This document shows, one piece after another, positions 45,329 to 54,847 of a DNA stretch of 64,000 bases (its first letter is position 1; every line of letters begins with the position of its first letter). Origin of the DNA: a virus. A program made the position numbers and the translations under genes. The notes under the pieces are model-generated. The model was not told where the DNA came from. It ran no database searches and worked only from the letters and a program-made list of their open reading frames with translations. The stretch is taken from positions 1 through 64,000 of IMG/VR virus record IMGVR_UViG_3300031963_008876, one strand, 5' to 3'.

Positions 45329-45336
45329 TATTTATC
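45329..45336 (-). promoter_or_regulatory. Late-promoter-like GATAAATA before the mini fibre
   Basis: GATAAATA on the minus strand is followed by ATTC and the ATG at 45324, the same four-base spacing seen for gp16 and the HNH gene. Confidence 0.45.
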
Positions 45337-45343
45337 AGAGGAC

Positions 45344-45369
45344 AAAAAAGCACCCCTCGGGTGCTTTTT
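45344..45369. terminator. Bidirectional intrinsic terminator after gp23
   Basis: GCACCC, a three-base loop and GGGTGC form a stem flanked by A and T runs, so it can work on both strands. It lies 33 nt past the gp23 stop and ends capsid gene transcripts. Confidence 0.9.
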
Positions 45370-45401
45370 CGTTCCTTCCCATCCCTGGGTTGGTTCTCTG
45401 A

Positions 45402-46598
45402 TTAGGAGAATGACAAGTTAGATACTGCGATCTCACCCACATAGTCACCGGCGTTACCGAATGACGATGCAGTGTTGGTCAACTCAATGTAACCATAACG
45501 TGTCATGAATGACACCACTGGTTCAAAGGTTGATGGATCCAACACAACACCACTGCTCATCAACGGAATGTATGGGCAGTAGAATGCAGGAGCGTCAGCT
45601 TCTGAAGAGCCTTTGTAGCCAACCAGAACTGGAGTTGTATCGCTGGCATAGCTGTCAACGAACACACGCATAGCGCCGTTTAATGTGCCAACAAACTTGG
45701 TGTTTGTAGGTGCTTCGAAGGTGCCTTCTGTGGTACGAGCAAAAGCTGAAGTTGTTGCTGATTGCAACACTGTCAGAGCAGCTGAACTCACAACAGCGTA
45801 GTTACCAGCGCCACGACGAGTACGTTGGGCGATCAAGTTAGCAACACGGTTGATCAAAACTGCCAATGCGGCATGTTCGTCACCAACGAATGTAGCTGTA
45901 CCTGAAACGGTAGCTTGGTTGTATGTGAACTCAGTGGATGCCAATGAGCGCAAGCTCAAAAGAATCTCTTGGTCGATTTCAGCGGTAATCTCTTGAGCCA
46001 GAGCAGCCATGATTTCTGCTTCAACGTCAATACCATGCATGGCTTGTGCGTCTTGTGCAGATTCAAAAGTCCAGCGAGCTTGCAGCTTGCGGGTCTTGGC
46101 TTCAACAGCTTGTTTCAAGATTTGAACGCTGATTTGCTTACCGCCGGTACCTTCCATGCTGGCTGTTGAGCCGCCGGTGTAGGTAGTAGCTGTAGCTGTG
46201 CCTGCTGGCACAGTAGAGTAAGCAGTTGCAATTGTGAATGGGCTCAATGCTTCTTGACCAGCTGTAACGCTTGTAGCGGCAGCTGAGTTGTCAGTCAAGC
46301 TGTTGGCGTAACGCACACGCAAGGTGTGAATTTGGCCAACTGGGCCTGTCATGGGCTGAACGCCAACCAACTCGTTAGCAATAACGGTAGGCATAACACG
46401 ACGAATCACTGGCAGAATCACACGGTTAAGTGTGGCGATGTTGCCAGAAACAGTACTTCCAGAAGAAGCATTCTCTTTCAAATAGCGACGAGTATTCTCA
46501 AGAATAACTTTCATGCTATTGCGTTTGGTGCCTTGGAGGCCTTCTAACAGGGCCTCTTTGGTCTCATCCCAACGACTTTCTAATAGATCTTGTGACAT
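45402..46598 (-). CDS. 23: Major capsid protein gp23 (short form)
   Basis: This 398-residue protein has the T4 gp23 landmarks 'SGNIATLNRVILPVIRRVMPTVIANELVGVQPMTGPVGQIHTLRVRYA', a 'QALHGIDVEAEI'-like helix ('QAMHGIDVEAEIMAALAQEI'), 'DVY'-type strand near the centre and 'PYIPLMSSGVVLDPSTFEPVVSFMTRYGYIEL' late in the sequence. T4 gp23 is 521 residues, so this is a compact version. A prohead protease site LKE|N lies at residues 40-43, giving a short 42-residue propeptide. It builds the head shell. It is coupled to gp22 and followed by a strong terminator. Confidence 0.95.
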   Translation of the reverse strand: MSQDLLESRWDETKEALLEGLQGTKRNSMKVILENTRRYLKENASSGSTVSGNIATLNRVILPVIRRVMPTVIANELVGVQPMTGPVGQIHTLRVRYANSLTDNSAAATSVTAGQEALSPFTIATAYSTVPAGTATATTYTGGSTASMEGTGGKQISVQILKQAVEAKTRKLQARWTFESAQDAQAMHGIDVEAEIMAALAQEITAEIDQEILLSLRSLASTEFTYNQATVSGTATFVGDEHAALAVLINRVANLIAQRTRRGAGNYAVVSSAALTVLQSATTSAFARTTEGTFEAPTNTKFVGTLNGAMRVFVDSYASDTTPVLVGYKGSSEADAPAFYCPYIPLMSSGVVLDPSTFEPVVSFMTRYGYIELTNTASSFGNAGDYVGEIAVSNLSFS

Positions 46599-46617
46599 TT
46601 AAGTCTCCTAAAAAATT

Positions 46618-47712
46618 TTAAAGCCCTGCCAGGCGCTTCAAGTCAATCACATTGCTGCGATCTTCCTGGGCGGTCTGCTGGTTCGAAACATTTTTATCAC
46701 CAGTAACTGCGGTGACGTTTTCTGTGATCACTTTATGGGCTTTCACGGAACGGTCTTCCAACACTGCTGGTAGATACTTTTCAAAAGCGTTTTTCAAACG
46801 GTTAGTTTGGACGCTTTCGAGCAAATTACGCATGACTTCTTGCTTTTCCTTGTTCAAGGGACGTAGCAATTCATCCAATGAGCTGTCACGCTCATTAGAT
46901 TCTTTAATCATACGCAGTTCGCGCTCTTTATTCTCAACCAGGACTTTTGCTTTCATGGTGAGTTTAATTGCCTCAGACAATTTCTTGTCCTTGTGCGCAA
47001 TTGTGTTATGCAACTTACGAACTTCGGCTTTCTCATTCAAGTGAGTAGCACCAAATTCGGTAGCATATGCTTCAAAGATACGACGACCAAAATTGTTCTC
47101 GCGAGCAACTTTGATGTCTTCTTGCAACTGGTTTAATTCAGCCTTAAGATGTTTGCTAACAGCCTGGCTCATTTTGTTGGCACTTTCTTTAACAAATCGT
47201 GCTTTCAAAGTTTCAAGTTTGTTACGTGCTTCACTAACTAAACGCACTTTGGTTTCCACCAAGTCACGTTTGTCAGCAGCAAATTCTTGAATTTCTTTTG
47301 CCAATGCATGCACCACGAAGTTCTCAAGTTTTGCAACTCCTTCTGTGTGCATCTTACGGTCTTTGCGCAGTTCAGAAATTTCTTCAGCAAGTTTAGTAAC
47401 CAAGAAGCTGTTAAACTTAGTGGCTGACTCTTTCATCTTGTGTTGAAACTTCACACGGTCTTCAGCCAATGCTTGCTTTTCAGTAGCAATGCTGGCTAAT
47501 TCTCCTGCGAGACCTTCTGTTACCATCTTATCTAGGGCTTCTACCATCACTGTTTTGTCATGCTCATAGCGTTGTGCAAACTCCTCGCGAAGTTCTGCAC
47601 GCACAATCTCACGAGCTTCTGTCAGTTTAGATTCCCAAGCTTCGTTGAGTTCTTTACTAACATCTTCGTTGATTAATCCGCTGTCAAGCAATGGTTTAAT
47701 AGCATCAAACAT
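46618..47712 (-). CDS. 22: Prohead scaffold core protein gp22
   Basis: This 364-residue protein is almost all charged helix and predicted coiled coil ('LTEAREIVRAELREEFAQRYEHDKTVMVEALDKM', 'NNFGRRIFEAYATEFGATHLNEKAEVRKLHN', 'LLRPLNKEKQEVMRNLLESVQTNRLKNAFEKYLPAVL'). This matches T4 gp22, the main scaffold that gp21 digests. The position between gp21 and gp23 agrees. Many (Leu/Ile)-x-Glu sites are present. AAGGAG precedes the ATG. Confidence 0.92.
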   Translation of the reverse strand: MFDAIKPLLDSGLINEDVSKELNEAWESKLTEAREIVRAELREEFAQRYEHDKTVMVEALDKMVTEGLAGELASIATEKQALAEDRVKFQHKMKESATKFNSFLVTKLAEEISELRKDRKMHTEGVAKLENFVVHALAKEIQEFAADKRDLVETKVRLVSEARNKLETLKARFVKESANKMSQAVSKHLKAELNQLQEDIKVARENNFGRRIFEAYATEFGATHLNEKAEVRKLHNTIAHKDKKLSEAIKLTMKAKVLVENKERELRMIKESNERDSSLDELLRPLNKEKQEVMRNLLESVQTNRLKNAFEKYLPAVLEDRSVKAHKVITENVTAVTGDKNVSNQQTAQEDRSNVIDLKRLAGL

Positions 47713-47724
47713 GCCTGGTTCTCC

Positions 47725-48363
47725 TTAGATTTTGAGTTCTCGGATAAGGCGTTTAACCTCACCTGCGAGATACTTCTTCACTTTGTCGTCCTGACCAGAC
47801 TCTCTAGCCATCTCTAAGATCTTATGACCGTTTCTCATATTCATGAGACCTTCATAGATTGCTGTAGGATACGCATTAGGAGCACTGGGTTGGGCAACCA
47901 CATCTATAGTGACTATTTCAAAGTCACTTACATGTCCGGTTCTGTCATCGACATTACCTGATCCACGACTGCTAACACCCAGCTTCACGCCTGATGTCAA
48001 CAGAGTCTTTATCAATTCACCCATTGGGGTTGGCAGAATTTTCAACTTGCCGCAACCGGCATGTCCGTCCATCCACATGCCTTCAACTGTGTGACACACA
48101 CGATCTAAATTGATTTTTAAATCATCTGGATGGTCCACTTCACCTAAAACGGAGTTACCGTCACGGATCTGCTCGTTGATAGTTTCTACTGCTTTGATAA
48201 TTTCGTGTCGGGGGTAGATACGCTCATTTGCATTGCGCTTGTCGCCTTCAATGCAGATGCCTTTGAGATAGAGATGCTTTTTGCCGCCAACATCAGCTTC
48301 TTCCAAAACTTGGATGTTGGCCTGGCTAAAAGTAAGATCTTCTCTTAGGTACTTAGATGACAT
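47725..48363 (-). CDS. 21: Prohead core scaffold protein and protease gp21
   Basis: This 212-residue protein has 'YLKGICIEGDKRNANERIYPRHEI', 'LGEVDHPDDLKINLDRVCHTVEGMW' (His) and 'VKLGVSSRGSGNVDD' (Ser), the conserved blocks of the T4 prohead protease. It cleaves the scaffold, gp23 and internal proteins after (Leu/Ile)-x-Glu. Length agrees with T4 gp21 (212). It should process the targeting peptides at 3289-4046 and 6451-7059. Confidence 0.95.
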   Translation of the reverse strand: MSSKYLREDLTFSQANIQVLEEADVGGKKHLYLKGICIEGDKRNANERIYPRHEIIKAVETINEQIRDGNSVLGEVDHPDDLKINLDRVCHTVEGMWMDGHAGCGKLKILPTPMGELIKTLLTSGVKLGVSSRGSGNVDDRTGHVSDFEIVTIDVVAQPSAPNAYPTAIYEGLMNMRNGHKILEMARESGQDDKVKKYLAGEVKRLIRELKI

Positions 48364-48367
48364 CTAA

Positions 48368-49249
48368 TTAACCCTTACGACCGCTTGGTAGTGGGCTTTT
48401 GGTGTTTACACCACTGGCTTGACTCTTTACAGGCGCAGGAGCAGCAGATTTAAATGCTTTCTTTCCAGCGTCTTGAGTGGGAGTTACGCCAAGTTCTTTT
48501 ACTGTATTACGATATGCGGCACTGTCATGCACGCCGCCCATGCTGGTGCCAGTGTGTACTGGCTTGCTGGCCATACCAGCTGCACCTGAGTTAAATGCTA
48601 CAGGACCTGCTTTGCCGTTGCCTTGTTCAGCGGTAACTGGCTTTGGGGCTGCTTTCATGCTGATGGCTTCCATCATGCCTGGTTCCATTTCGCCTGTGTC
48701 GTCCATTTCAATGGCATCGCCACCTTCTTCGGGACCAAACCCGTCGCCGTCGCCCATGTCACCCATGTCGTCGCCGCCCATCAAGCCTTCAAACTCGGCC
48801 ATCAACTCATCTAGTTTGTCTTCTAGATTCATAACGTCATCTTTGGTTGCTGGCTCATCGCTGCCGCCCATGTCGTCACCGCCCATGTCGTCACCGCCCA
48901 TGTCGTCGCCGCCAAAATCTCCGCCTTCGTCATCATCGCCCATGTCATCATCGCCTTCGGCTTCCATGCTCATGTCTTGTTCTTCGTCAGCTTCAATTTC
49001 GTCAATTAAATCATCGCTAGCATCGCCGCCCATTGCACCTTCGTCGAGTTCTTCGTCGTCAGTTTCTTCGTCGTCGGAATCGTCAGCTTCGTTTACTTCT
49101 GCTTCGTCAAGGTCTTCATCAGCCTCTTCTTGCATTAGATTTTCGTAGATTTCACGGCTTTTGGCCACCACGATGTCATGGAAAAGCTCGCGAGCTTTTT
49201 GGTCTTCGTCGTTGATCACGTATTCAATCAACTGTTCAAATTTGTTCAT
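48368..49249 (-). CDS. 67: Prohead core protein gp67-like with acidic repeats and long C-terminal tail
   Basis: The first 45 residues (MNKFEQLIEYVINDEDQKARELFHDIVVAK...) follow the pattern of the T4 gp67 N-terminus, which then becomes extremely acidic. Here the acidic part (about 42-200) includes GGDDMGG repeats. A further 90 residues are Ala/Gly/Lys rich with possible cut sites. At 293 residues it is over three times the length of T4 gp67 (80). gp67 is a minor scaffold core component, processed by gp21. The gene order 20, small ORF, 67, 21, 22, 23 supports the assignment. Confidence 0.75.
   Translation of the reverse strand: MNKFEQLIEYVINDEDQKARELFHDIVVAKSREIYENLMQEEADEDLDEAEVNEADDSDDEETDDEELDEGAMGGDASDDLIDEIEADEEQDMSMEAEGDDDMGDDDEGGDFGGDDMGGDDMGGDDMGGSDEPATKDDVMNLEDKLDELMAEFEGLMGGDDMGDMGDGDGFGPEEGGDAIEMDDTGEMEPGMMEAISMKAAPKPVTAEQGNGKAGPVAFNSGAAGMASKPVHTGTSMGGVHDSAAYRNTVKELGVTPTQDAGKKAFKSAAPAPVKSQASGVNTKSPLPSGRKG
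48868..48912. repeat. Tandem 15-nt repeats in the gp67-like gene
   Basis: Three near-identical 15-nt units (CCCATGTCGTCACCG and close variants) encode the GGDDM repeats. Copies differ by one base at most, so slippage could alter the number of repeats. Confidence 0.7.
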
Positions 49250-49341
49250 AAGGGAAAACTCCTATAGGTAAAGTGTGCTGTTATTTACATAACAACCAAA
49301 AACTCTGCTGTTTAAGGAGTCAAAATGGCGATAAATGCCAA

Positions 49342-49560
49342 TTAAGCCATTGGGGCTGGGGGAGGTGAGTATTGTTGGCGCACTAGTTTGAGTTTTTCTT
49401 TGTACTCAAATGCACGGACGTCATTCATTTTTCTCAACTTGTTTAGTTGTCTCAAAGTCAAACGAGTTTTGCGCAGATCACCCAGTTGCGGTTGACTGTT
49501 GTCTTGCGATAGATCTTGATAGGCCTCAGGATCTTTTTTGAAAAATTCTTGTAGCAGCAT
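49342..49560 (-). CDS. Small conserved protein between gp20 and gp67
   Basis: This 72-residue protein starts MLLQEFFKKDPEAYQD and continues 'RKTRLTLRQLNKLRKMNDVRAFEYKEKLKLVRQQY', a basic helical segment seen in small proteins at the same locus of T4-like marine phages. The end is PPPAPMA. A perfect TATAAATA late-promoter box lies five bases before the ATG. Probably a head core or assembly factor, but unproven. Confidence 0.65.
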   Translation of the reverse strand: MLLQEFFKKDPEAYQDLSQDNSQPQLGDLRKTRLTLRQLNKLRKMNDVRAFEYKEKLKLVRQQYSPPPAPMA

Positions 49561-49565
49561 GATTA

Positions 49566-49573
49566 TATTTATA
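49566..49573 (-). promoter_or_regulatory. Exact T4 late promoter TATAAATA
   Basis: TATAAATA on the minus strand spans the gp20 stop region and is followed by TAATC and the ATG at 49560. It should start the core/capsid transcript (72-aa gene, 67, 21, 22, 23). Confidence 0.65.
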
Positions 49574-51329
49574 CTCCGCCAGGTGCAGCCCCAGGTGCAG
49601 CCGCGCCAGGGCCAACCATTTCGCCTGCGCCAGGCTGTTGCATTTGCCCAATTTCTTCGCCAGTGGTAATATCAGTTTCCATGCCGCCAGGCGTGATACC
49701 CACAGAACGTAAGTCAGCACCGCCTGAATTTTGCATTTCAGGGCTATCACGTTCTTCTCGCCAGAGTTCTTCGTTTTCTTTGATTTCGTCTTCACTCAAT
49801 CCCAAGAAACGCTGTAGCATAAAACGTTTTGACATGTAAGGCAGTTGCTCCATGGCTGTGAATGCTTGAATTCTTGTGTTGTCTAGTTCGCTTTGACGAT
49901 AACTTGCAAAGTTTTGAGGCGGTGAAAACTTCAAATTAAACAGGCTAGAGTCTATGTTAAACCCACGCCATTTCAAAAACATCTTGAATTCGTCGTCTAA
50001 TTTTTGTGAAATATGCCCTTGCAAACGCTCACAATACTGGTTGAATCTGTACTCTTGTATAAGAGCTGTGCCTACTTTTCCGTCTGAAAAAGCACGGTCT
50101 GAATCGTCAGGACCAGTGGGCAAATAGCTCGATGGCACACGCAGACCACGGGCCATTTTGTTGTTAAAGTACTTTAAGTCGTCAATTTCGCCTAGGTTTT
50201 GACCGCCTGGCAATGTCTCAACTGAGCTTCCGCGGCCGTCTTGTCCTTGTGGGAAAAAGTAGTCTTCGTTGATTGACAGTGGATTGTAACTGCTATCCAT
50301 CATGTTGGCTCCGCCACCTGATACCGTGGGGATTCTACGTTGATGCATTTCGTTTTTAACACGTTCCACAAACGCCATGGCCAAGTGTGATGGCATGTTG
50401 CCTACGTCAATTTTAAAGATTCGTCGTTCAGGAGCACGGCTCACACGATAAATCAAGATTGCATCTTCCAGCAGTTCTTTTTGCTTGAATACTTTGTAAA
50501 TCTGTTCTAGTACACTGCGTCCAAACGGCCAAAATACGTCTAGGCCTTCGTTCAAGCTCATGTGTATCACATGCTTGGCATCTAAACAAGTTTCGTTCAT
50601 GGCAGTCATAAAGCGACTGTTGCCCACGCCGCCACCTGACCCACCATTGGGCATGGTGTAGTTGGCAGCGCCAGATACACTGCCTGTCACAGGATTGGTC
50701 ATGTAGTCTGTGGTGGTCTTTGCTGCCACAGTCATGTTTTGGAAGTTGGGGTTGATGTCACGGATCACATATTGTTCAGGACGTTTGCCTTCAGATTCGT
50801 TCACAATAACTCTAGCAACTTTGGTCATGTCAACCCAGTACATTTCAAATGTTTCTGGATCACGCACAAACACCTGATCACCATACTTGATGGTGTTACG
50901 GAACAGTTTAAATATGCGCTGATCTAGTTTGTTCAGCTTGACCCACTGTTGCAGTTGTTTTTTAATGATGTCAACTTCGTGGTCTGTGGGTGTTTCGTTG
51001 TATTGAATGTCAAACGGGGTGGCGTTTGACTCGTTGATCTGTGTGGAAAACTCAGCAATAATATCCAAGCAGGCATTGATCTCTGAGTCCATGTCCATGT
51101 TCTCATACTGATTGTAACGCTCTACTCTGTTGGGATGGCCTGAATAAACTTCGGGCAATCTGCTGGCATAGTTTCGAAAAGTAAAATCATTTATCATCGA
51201 ATCAGAGCCGTCGTTTTTGCCGTAGTTGGACAATCCAAATTGATTTTGTCCAGAAATTGGACTCATCACTCCGGATGTGTCTGCAACTTTGAAATATTTG
51301 CGCCAGCCTTGTTGTTTGGGTTCTGCCAT
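49569..51329 (-). CDS. 20: Portal protein gp20
   Basis: This 586-residue protein has 'DSMINDFTFRNYASRLPEVYSGHPNRVERYNQYENMDMDSEINACLDIIAEFSTQ', 'LFRNTIKYGDQVFVRDPETFEMYWVDM', 'HMSLNEGLDVFWPFGRSVLEQIYKVFKQKELLEDAILIYRVSRAPERRIFKIDVGNMP' and 'DLKYFNNKMARGLRVPSSYLPTGPDDSDR', the blocks used as the g20 marker of T4-like phages. It forms the 12-fold portal. The C-terminal 50 residues are Gly/Ala/Pro rich. Confidence 0.95.
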   Translation of the reverse strand: MAEPKQQGWRKYFKVADTSGVMSPISGQNQFGLSNYGKNDGSDSMINDFTFRNYASRLPEVYSGHPNRVERYNQYENMDMDSEINACLDIIAEFSTQINESNATPFDIQYNETPTDHEVDIIKKQLQQWVKLNKLDQRIFKLFRNTIKYGDQVFVRDPETFEMYWVDMTKVARVIVNESEGKRPEQYVIRDINPNFQNMTVAAKTTTDYMTNPVTGSVSGAANYTMPNGGSGGGVGNSRFMTAMNETCLDAKHVIHMSLNEGLDVFWPFGRSVLEQIYKVFKQKELLEDAILIYRVSRAPERRIFKIDVGNMPSHLAMAFVERVKNEMHQRRIPTVSGGGANMMDSSYNPLSINEDYFFPQGQDGRGSSVETLPGGQNLGEIDDLKYFNNKMARGLRVPSSYLPTGPDDSDRAFSDGKVGTALIQEYRFNQYCERLQGHISQKLDDEFKMFLKWRGFNIDSSLFNLKFSPPQNFASYRQSELDNTRIQAFTAMEQLPYMSKRFMLQRFLGLSEDEIKENEELWREERDSPEMQNSGGADLRSVGITPGGMETDITTGEEIGQMQQPGAGEMVGPGAAAPGAAPGGV

Positions 51330-51345
51330 GGTTGTTTATTTACCG

Positions 51346-54300
51346 TTAGTTTGCACTCACCTGGAGTATCTTCTTGCTGATGTCGTTGGCTTCACTCTGC
51401 TTGGCAATTAGTGCATCAATGCCGGCAATCAGCGCATCTGTTTCTGGGGAAGCGTTTTCTTTGGCTATTTTATTTGCCATTTCTGTTCCCAATACTGTCA
51501 TAGCTTCTTTGAACTCTGCAAACATTAAATCAAATGCTTCTTTCTGATTCACACCGTTTTCGGCCACAATATCATTCAATCGTTGACCTAATAGGGGGCC
51601 TGCGCCGTCAAACATTTGAGTGCCTATTTTCATAATATTAGTATCAAAATTTGTTGCAATGCCTGAATTTATAATTTCTTTCCAGGTTGCTGGATCAGTG
51701 ATGGTTTGTGATGCTTTATCAAAAGCCCCCATGGCTGTTGCAATTTCTTTAACTGCGGCAAGATCAGTACTTACTGCTCCTGTATTGTAACCCGTATATT
51801 GATTGTAGCCCATGACTGATGGGCCAATGCCGCCTTCGGCCATTACATCTTTGAAATCCAGCTTGATCGGAATTGGCTTGGATATATTCAGTGGAATTTC
51901 TTTGCCATCCATGGGAATCACAGCTTCTGGACCTTTTTCACCAATCAACGCCAGTGTGGCTTTGTCCACCATGCCGCCATCACCAAATGCCGGGATCTGT
52001 GCATGGAAGTGGCCACCTGTGGCATTTTTAGTGGCGTTGTGGTACTCATCTATAGCAAGACTGGCTCCTGACTGTTTGAGCCAACTAACAATGCTTGCAC
52101 CTTCTTCTCGTGTGGGCTTTTTGTTCAGCACAAAGTCCATGGCCTGGCCTTTGGTATGCAAGCTATTTGGACTTTTTTCATTGTGGAATTGATCGTTAAA
52201 TCCTGTAAATGCTGAAAATCCAGGCACTAGACTTTGAACATTTTTAGCCAGCTCAATCAGCTTAGGGCTGATTGCCGCGCCTTCAGCTTGTACATCACGA
52301 TTGGGATCAAATTTGAGGCCCATGGACAACAAATTGTTTTCATTGGCAGTTTTCATGCCTTGGCCGCCACCTGGGCTAACACCGCTACCTCCGCCCATGC
52401 CCCCAGCTGGTGGTGCTGCTGGAATTTTTAGGCCAGTGCCTCCACCCATGCCTGGCGCACCGCCTGAACCCGCAGAACCACTTTGTTCAGATTGTTCTTG
52501 CAGTAGCTCTAAGTTTTCACCCAATATCTGGGTGACACTGTCAAGATATTTTTTGTGAAAATCCACAAACTCTTTTGTGCGTTTGGTGTCTTGATCAGTG
52601 TAACGTTCAATGCGTTGTATGTCTGTCAAAGTATCACGTTGAGCTACAATTACTGATTCTGTTGTTTTTTTGTTTTTATCGTTTAGCTCGTCAACAGATC
52701 TCAGTATTGCTTGATATGTGCTACCAACGTTTTGTGTGGTTCTCAAATTGTTAGTCAGTTCGTCATTGGTGTTAGTAACCACAGTTACAGAACTGCCCAT
52801 CACTTGAGATATCATATCAACACTGACTTGTCCTGAAGATACAGAAGAAGCCATTGACTCAAACATCTTGCTTAGTTTGTCATTGTTTATAATTTTTCCT
52901 GATTGCTCAGGCACCATGAGCTCTGGACCACGTTCGCCCACAATGTAGGGATTTCGTCTGCTGACAGGTCCGCCAGCGGCACGCCCAGGAGGAGTTAATG
53001 CGGTACCTAATGCATCAGCGCCCATGCCTAAATATTTGCCAAGAACACTACCAAGGGCAGTGGCAATATATGGGCCAATCTTTCCACCTATAGCGGCTCC
53101 AGCCACAGTGCCCGCAGGTCCAAAAAGAGAGCCAACTATTCCACCTGCATAAGTACCAGCTATTTTACCACCCGCCGCACCAGCTAATGCACCAACACCA
53201 GTTCCAACCATTTCACTGCCGCCAGATCTGTAAAATCCGCCCATGCCGTCTTTTTGTGTGGCTTCTACCACATCAACAGTTTTACCAACAATGAATCCTA
53301 GTTTTTCGGCAATCCAGTCTGTGAGTTTGACCATTTGTTTCATAAACTTGTCCATCACTGGTTGCAGTTCTTTAAATGCAGTGGCAATAGGTTCAGTAAC
53401 TCCGACCAAAGATTTGCTCATGGCAATGGCAGTGCTGATTGATTGCGACACTGTGGTCTCAAATTTTTCATTGGCATTGCGCTGCATTTCACGCAGTTCA
53501 GCCATGGCCCGAGTGTTGGCATCACCCAGGCCACTCATCTGTTTGTTTTGTTCAACGACAATTTCAGCAGCTATCTTACTGATGTCTTGCTGGGCAAAAA
53601 TAGCCAGTTTTTGTCCCTGTGCATAATCAATTGCAAAATCATTCAACAGGCCCAGCTGAGCCGTAAAGTTCAAGTCCTTATTGAATTGGCCAATTGAGGT
53701 ACCAATTTGTTTGACAGCTTGATTGGCATCAATTTGACCTGACTGCAATGCTTCACTTGATTGCATCAACTGACCTTGAGTGCTGATCACGCCCTTGACA
53801 GCAGCATCGCTGGTAAGAGCTCCAGATTGAATGTCTCTAAATGCTTGTCCTAACTCTGGAGCCTGCTTGCTCAACATAAGATTAGCTCTCATCAGTTGAT
53901 CAGCAGCAGCCATTTGTTGAGGATCCTTGGTCGCTCGCATGGCATCCAGCTTGGCACGGAATCTCTGTTCGCTGAGAGCAGATTCCATTTGCTTTTCAAT
54001 TTCTTGACGTTGCATGCCTGTGAGCTTGCTGAGGCCGTCCATTTCAACAAGATATTTTCTAGCACCAGTAGCCAGTTCTTGGTTGGTTTTGTTTTGACTC
54101 TGACCAATCAAAGTTTGCAGTCTCAAATAGCCAGCTGTTCCTTCAATCTGATCTTCCAGACTGATACCAGCTGCCTCTAAGCTGACCCGGAAAGGCTTCA
54201 TGGCCGCACCAATGTTGGCAAATGCCTGACGTCCTTCAAATGCTGTGCCTTTGAACAAGGCCAATTCTGCGCTGTTGGCTGCTACTGCATTGGTGTATAC

Positions 54301-54822
54301 ACCCAGCTCTTTCATGCTCAAGCCAAGCTTCTTGGCGTCGCGGAAGATGCCCATCATGCCATCTGAACCAGCCAGGCCAGCTTTGGCCATTTTGGTATTG
54401 GCAGCAAACAAGTTGTCGGCCATGTCGTTGGCCGCCTGAGTCATCTTAATACTAGCGCCAACTGCGGCTGTGCCCAGACCAATTAGAGCTTTGATCAAGA
54501 ACCCGCCAGGCACCAAGAAAGTCAACGCAGCACCGGCTGCGGTAACTGCTTTGCTCATGCTGTCAAGTGAACTGTTAAATGCTGCGGCGCCTTTTTGGCC
54601 ATCGTACATGGCTTTGCCGGCTGCAAGACCTGCACCTGCTAGGTTTCCCAGCGCACCTGCTGTTAACGCACTGGCCTTGTCAAGTTCTTTTGCTCGACGG
54701 AAACTTCCTGCTGCCAGTGCTGCCTGGGTATCTTCAGTAACTCGCCCAAAATTTCTAAGGTCGTCAGAAACTCGTGCTATGACTTCAGCCATTTCTTGTG
54801 ATGCTTGATTTACGTCCGCCAT
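51346..54822 (-). CDS. Tail tape-measure protein with embedded M15-type peptidase motif
   Basis: This 1158-residue protein has helical repeats, an N-terminal hydrophobic part near 95-125, and a Gly/Ala-rich membrane-like region near 535-610. 'VGERGPELMVPEQSGKIINN' near 630 and 'IGEKGPEAVIPMDGKE' near 965 are tape-measure hallmarks. Between them lies a D-Ala-D-Ala carboxypeptidase-like (M15) zinc site: 'SLHTKGQAMDF' near 885 (HxxGxAxD) and 'GHFHAQ' near 936 (HxH). It sets tail length and could open the cell wall. T4 gp29 has 590 residues and lacks this domain. It is divergent from gp26/gp51. Confidence 0.88.
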   Translation of the reverse strand: MADVNQASQEMAEVIARVSDDLRNFGRVTEDTQAALAAGSFRRAKELDKASALTAGALGNLAGAGLAAGKAMYDGQKGAAAFNSSLDSMSKAVTAAGAALTFLVPGGFLIKALIGLGTAAVGASIKMTQAANDMADNLFAANTKMAKAGLAGSDGMMGIFRDAKKLGLSMKELGVYTNAVAANSAELALFKGTAFEGRQAFANIGAAMKPFRVSLEAAGISLEDQIEGTAGYLRLQTLIGQSQNKTNQELATGARKYLVEMDGLSKLTGMQRQEIEKQMESALSEQRFRAKLDAMRATKDPQQMAAADQLMRANLMLSKQAPELGQAFRDIQSGALTSDAAVKGVISTQGQLMQSSEALQSGQIDANQAVKQIGTSIGQFNKDLNFTAQLGLLNDFAIDYAQGQKLAIFAQQDISKIAAEIVVEQNKQMSGLGDANTRAMAELREMQRNANEKFETTVSQSISTAIAMSKSLVGVTEPIATAFKELQPVMDKFMKQMVKLTDWIAEKLGFIVGKTVDVVEATQKDGMGGFYRSGGSEMVGTGVGALAGAAGGKIAGTYAGGIVGSLFGPAGTVAGAAIGGKIGPYIATALGSVLGKYLGMGADALGTALTPPGRAAGGPVSRRNPYIVGERGPELMVPEQSGKIINNDKLSKMFESMASSVSSGQVSVDMISQVMGSSVTVVTNTNDELTNNLRTTQNVGSTYQAILRSVDELNDKNKKTTESVIVAQRDTLTDIQRIERYTDQDTKRTKEFVDFHKKYLDSVTQILGENLELLQEQSEQSGSAGSGGAPGMGGGTGLKIPAAPPAGGMGGGSGVSPGGGQGMKTANENNLLSMGLKFDPNRDVQAEGAAISPKLIELAKNVQSLVPGFSAFTGFNDQFHNEKSPNSLHTKGQAMDFVLNKKPTREEGASIVSWLKQSGASLAIDEYHNATKNATGGHFHAQIPAFGDGGMVDKATLALIGEKGPEAVIPMDGKEIPLNISKPIPIKLDFKDVMAEGGIGPSVMGYNQYTGYNTGAVSTDLAAVKEIATAMGAFDKASQTITDPATWKEIINSGIATNFDTNIMKIGTQMFDGAGPLLGQRLNDIVAENGVNQKEAFDLMFAEFKEAMTVLGTEMANKIAKENASPETDALIAGIDALIAKQSEANDISKKILQVSAN

Positions 54823-54847
54823 TGAAAAACACCTATAAGTAGAAGTA

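Noticed and set aside
48477-49148. 223-residue Ser/Pro-rich plus-strand frame
   Set aside because: It is the complement of Asp/Glu/Gly repeats in the gp67-like gene and has no start signal.
49325-49345. Six-codon plus-strand frame (M-A-I-N-A-N) with a good AAGGAG site
   Set aside because: Too short, overlaps the stop of a real gene on the other strand, and no leader-peptide role is evident.
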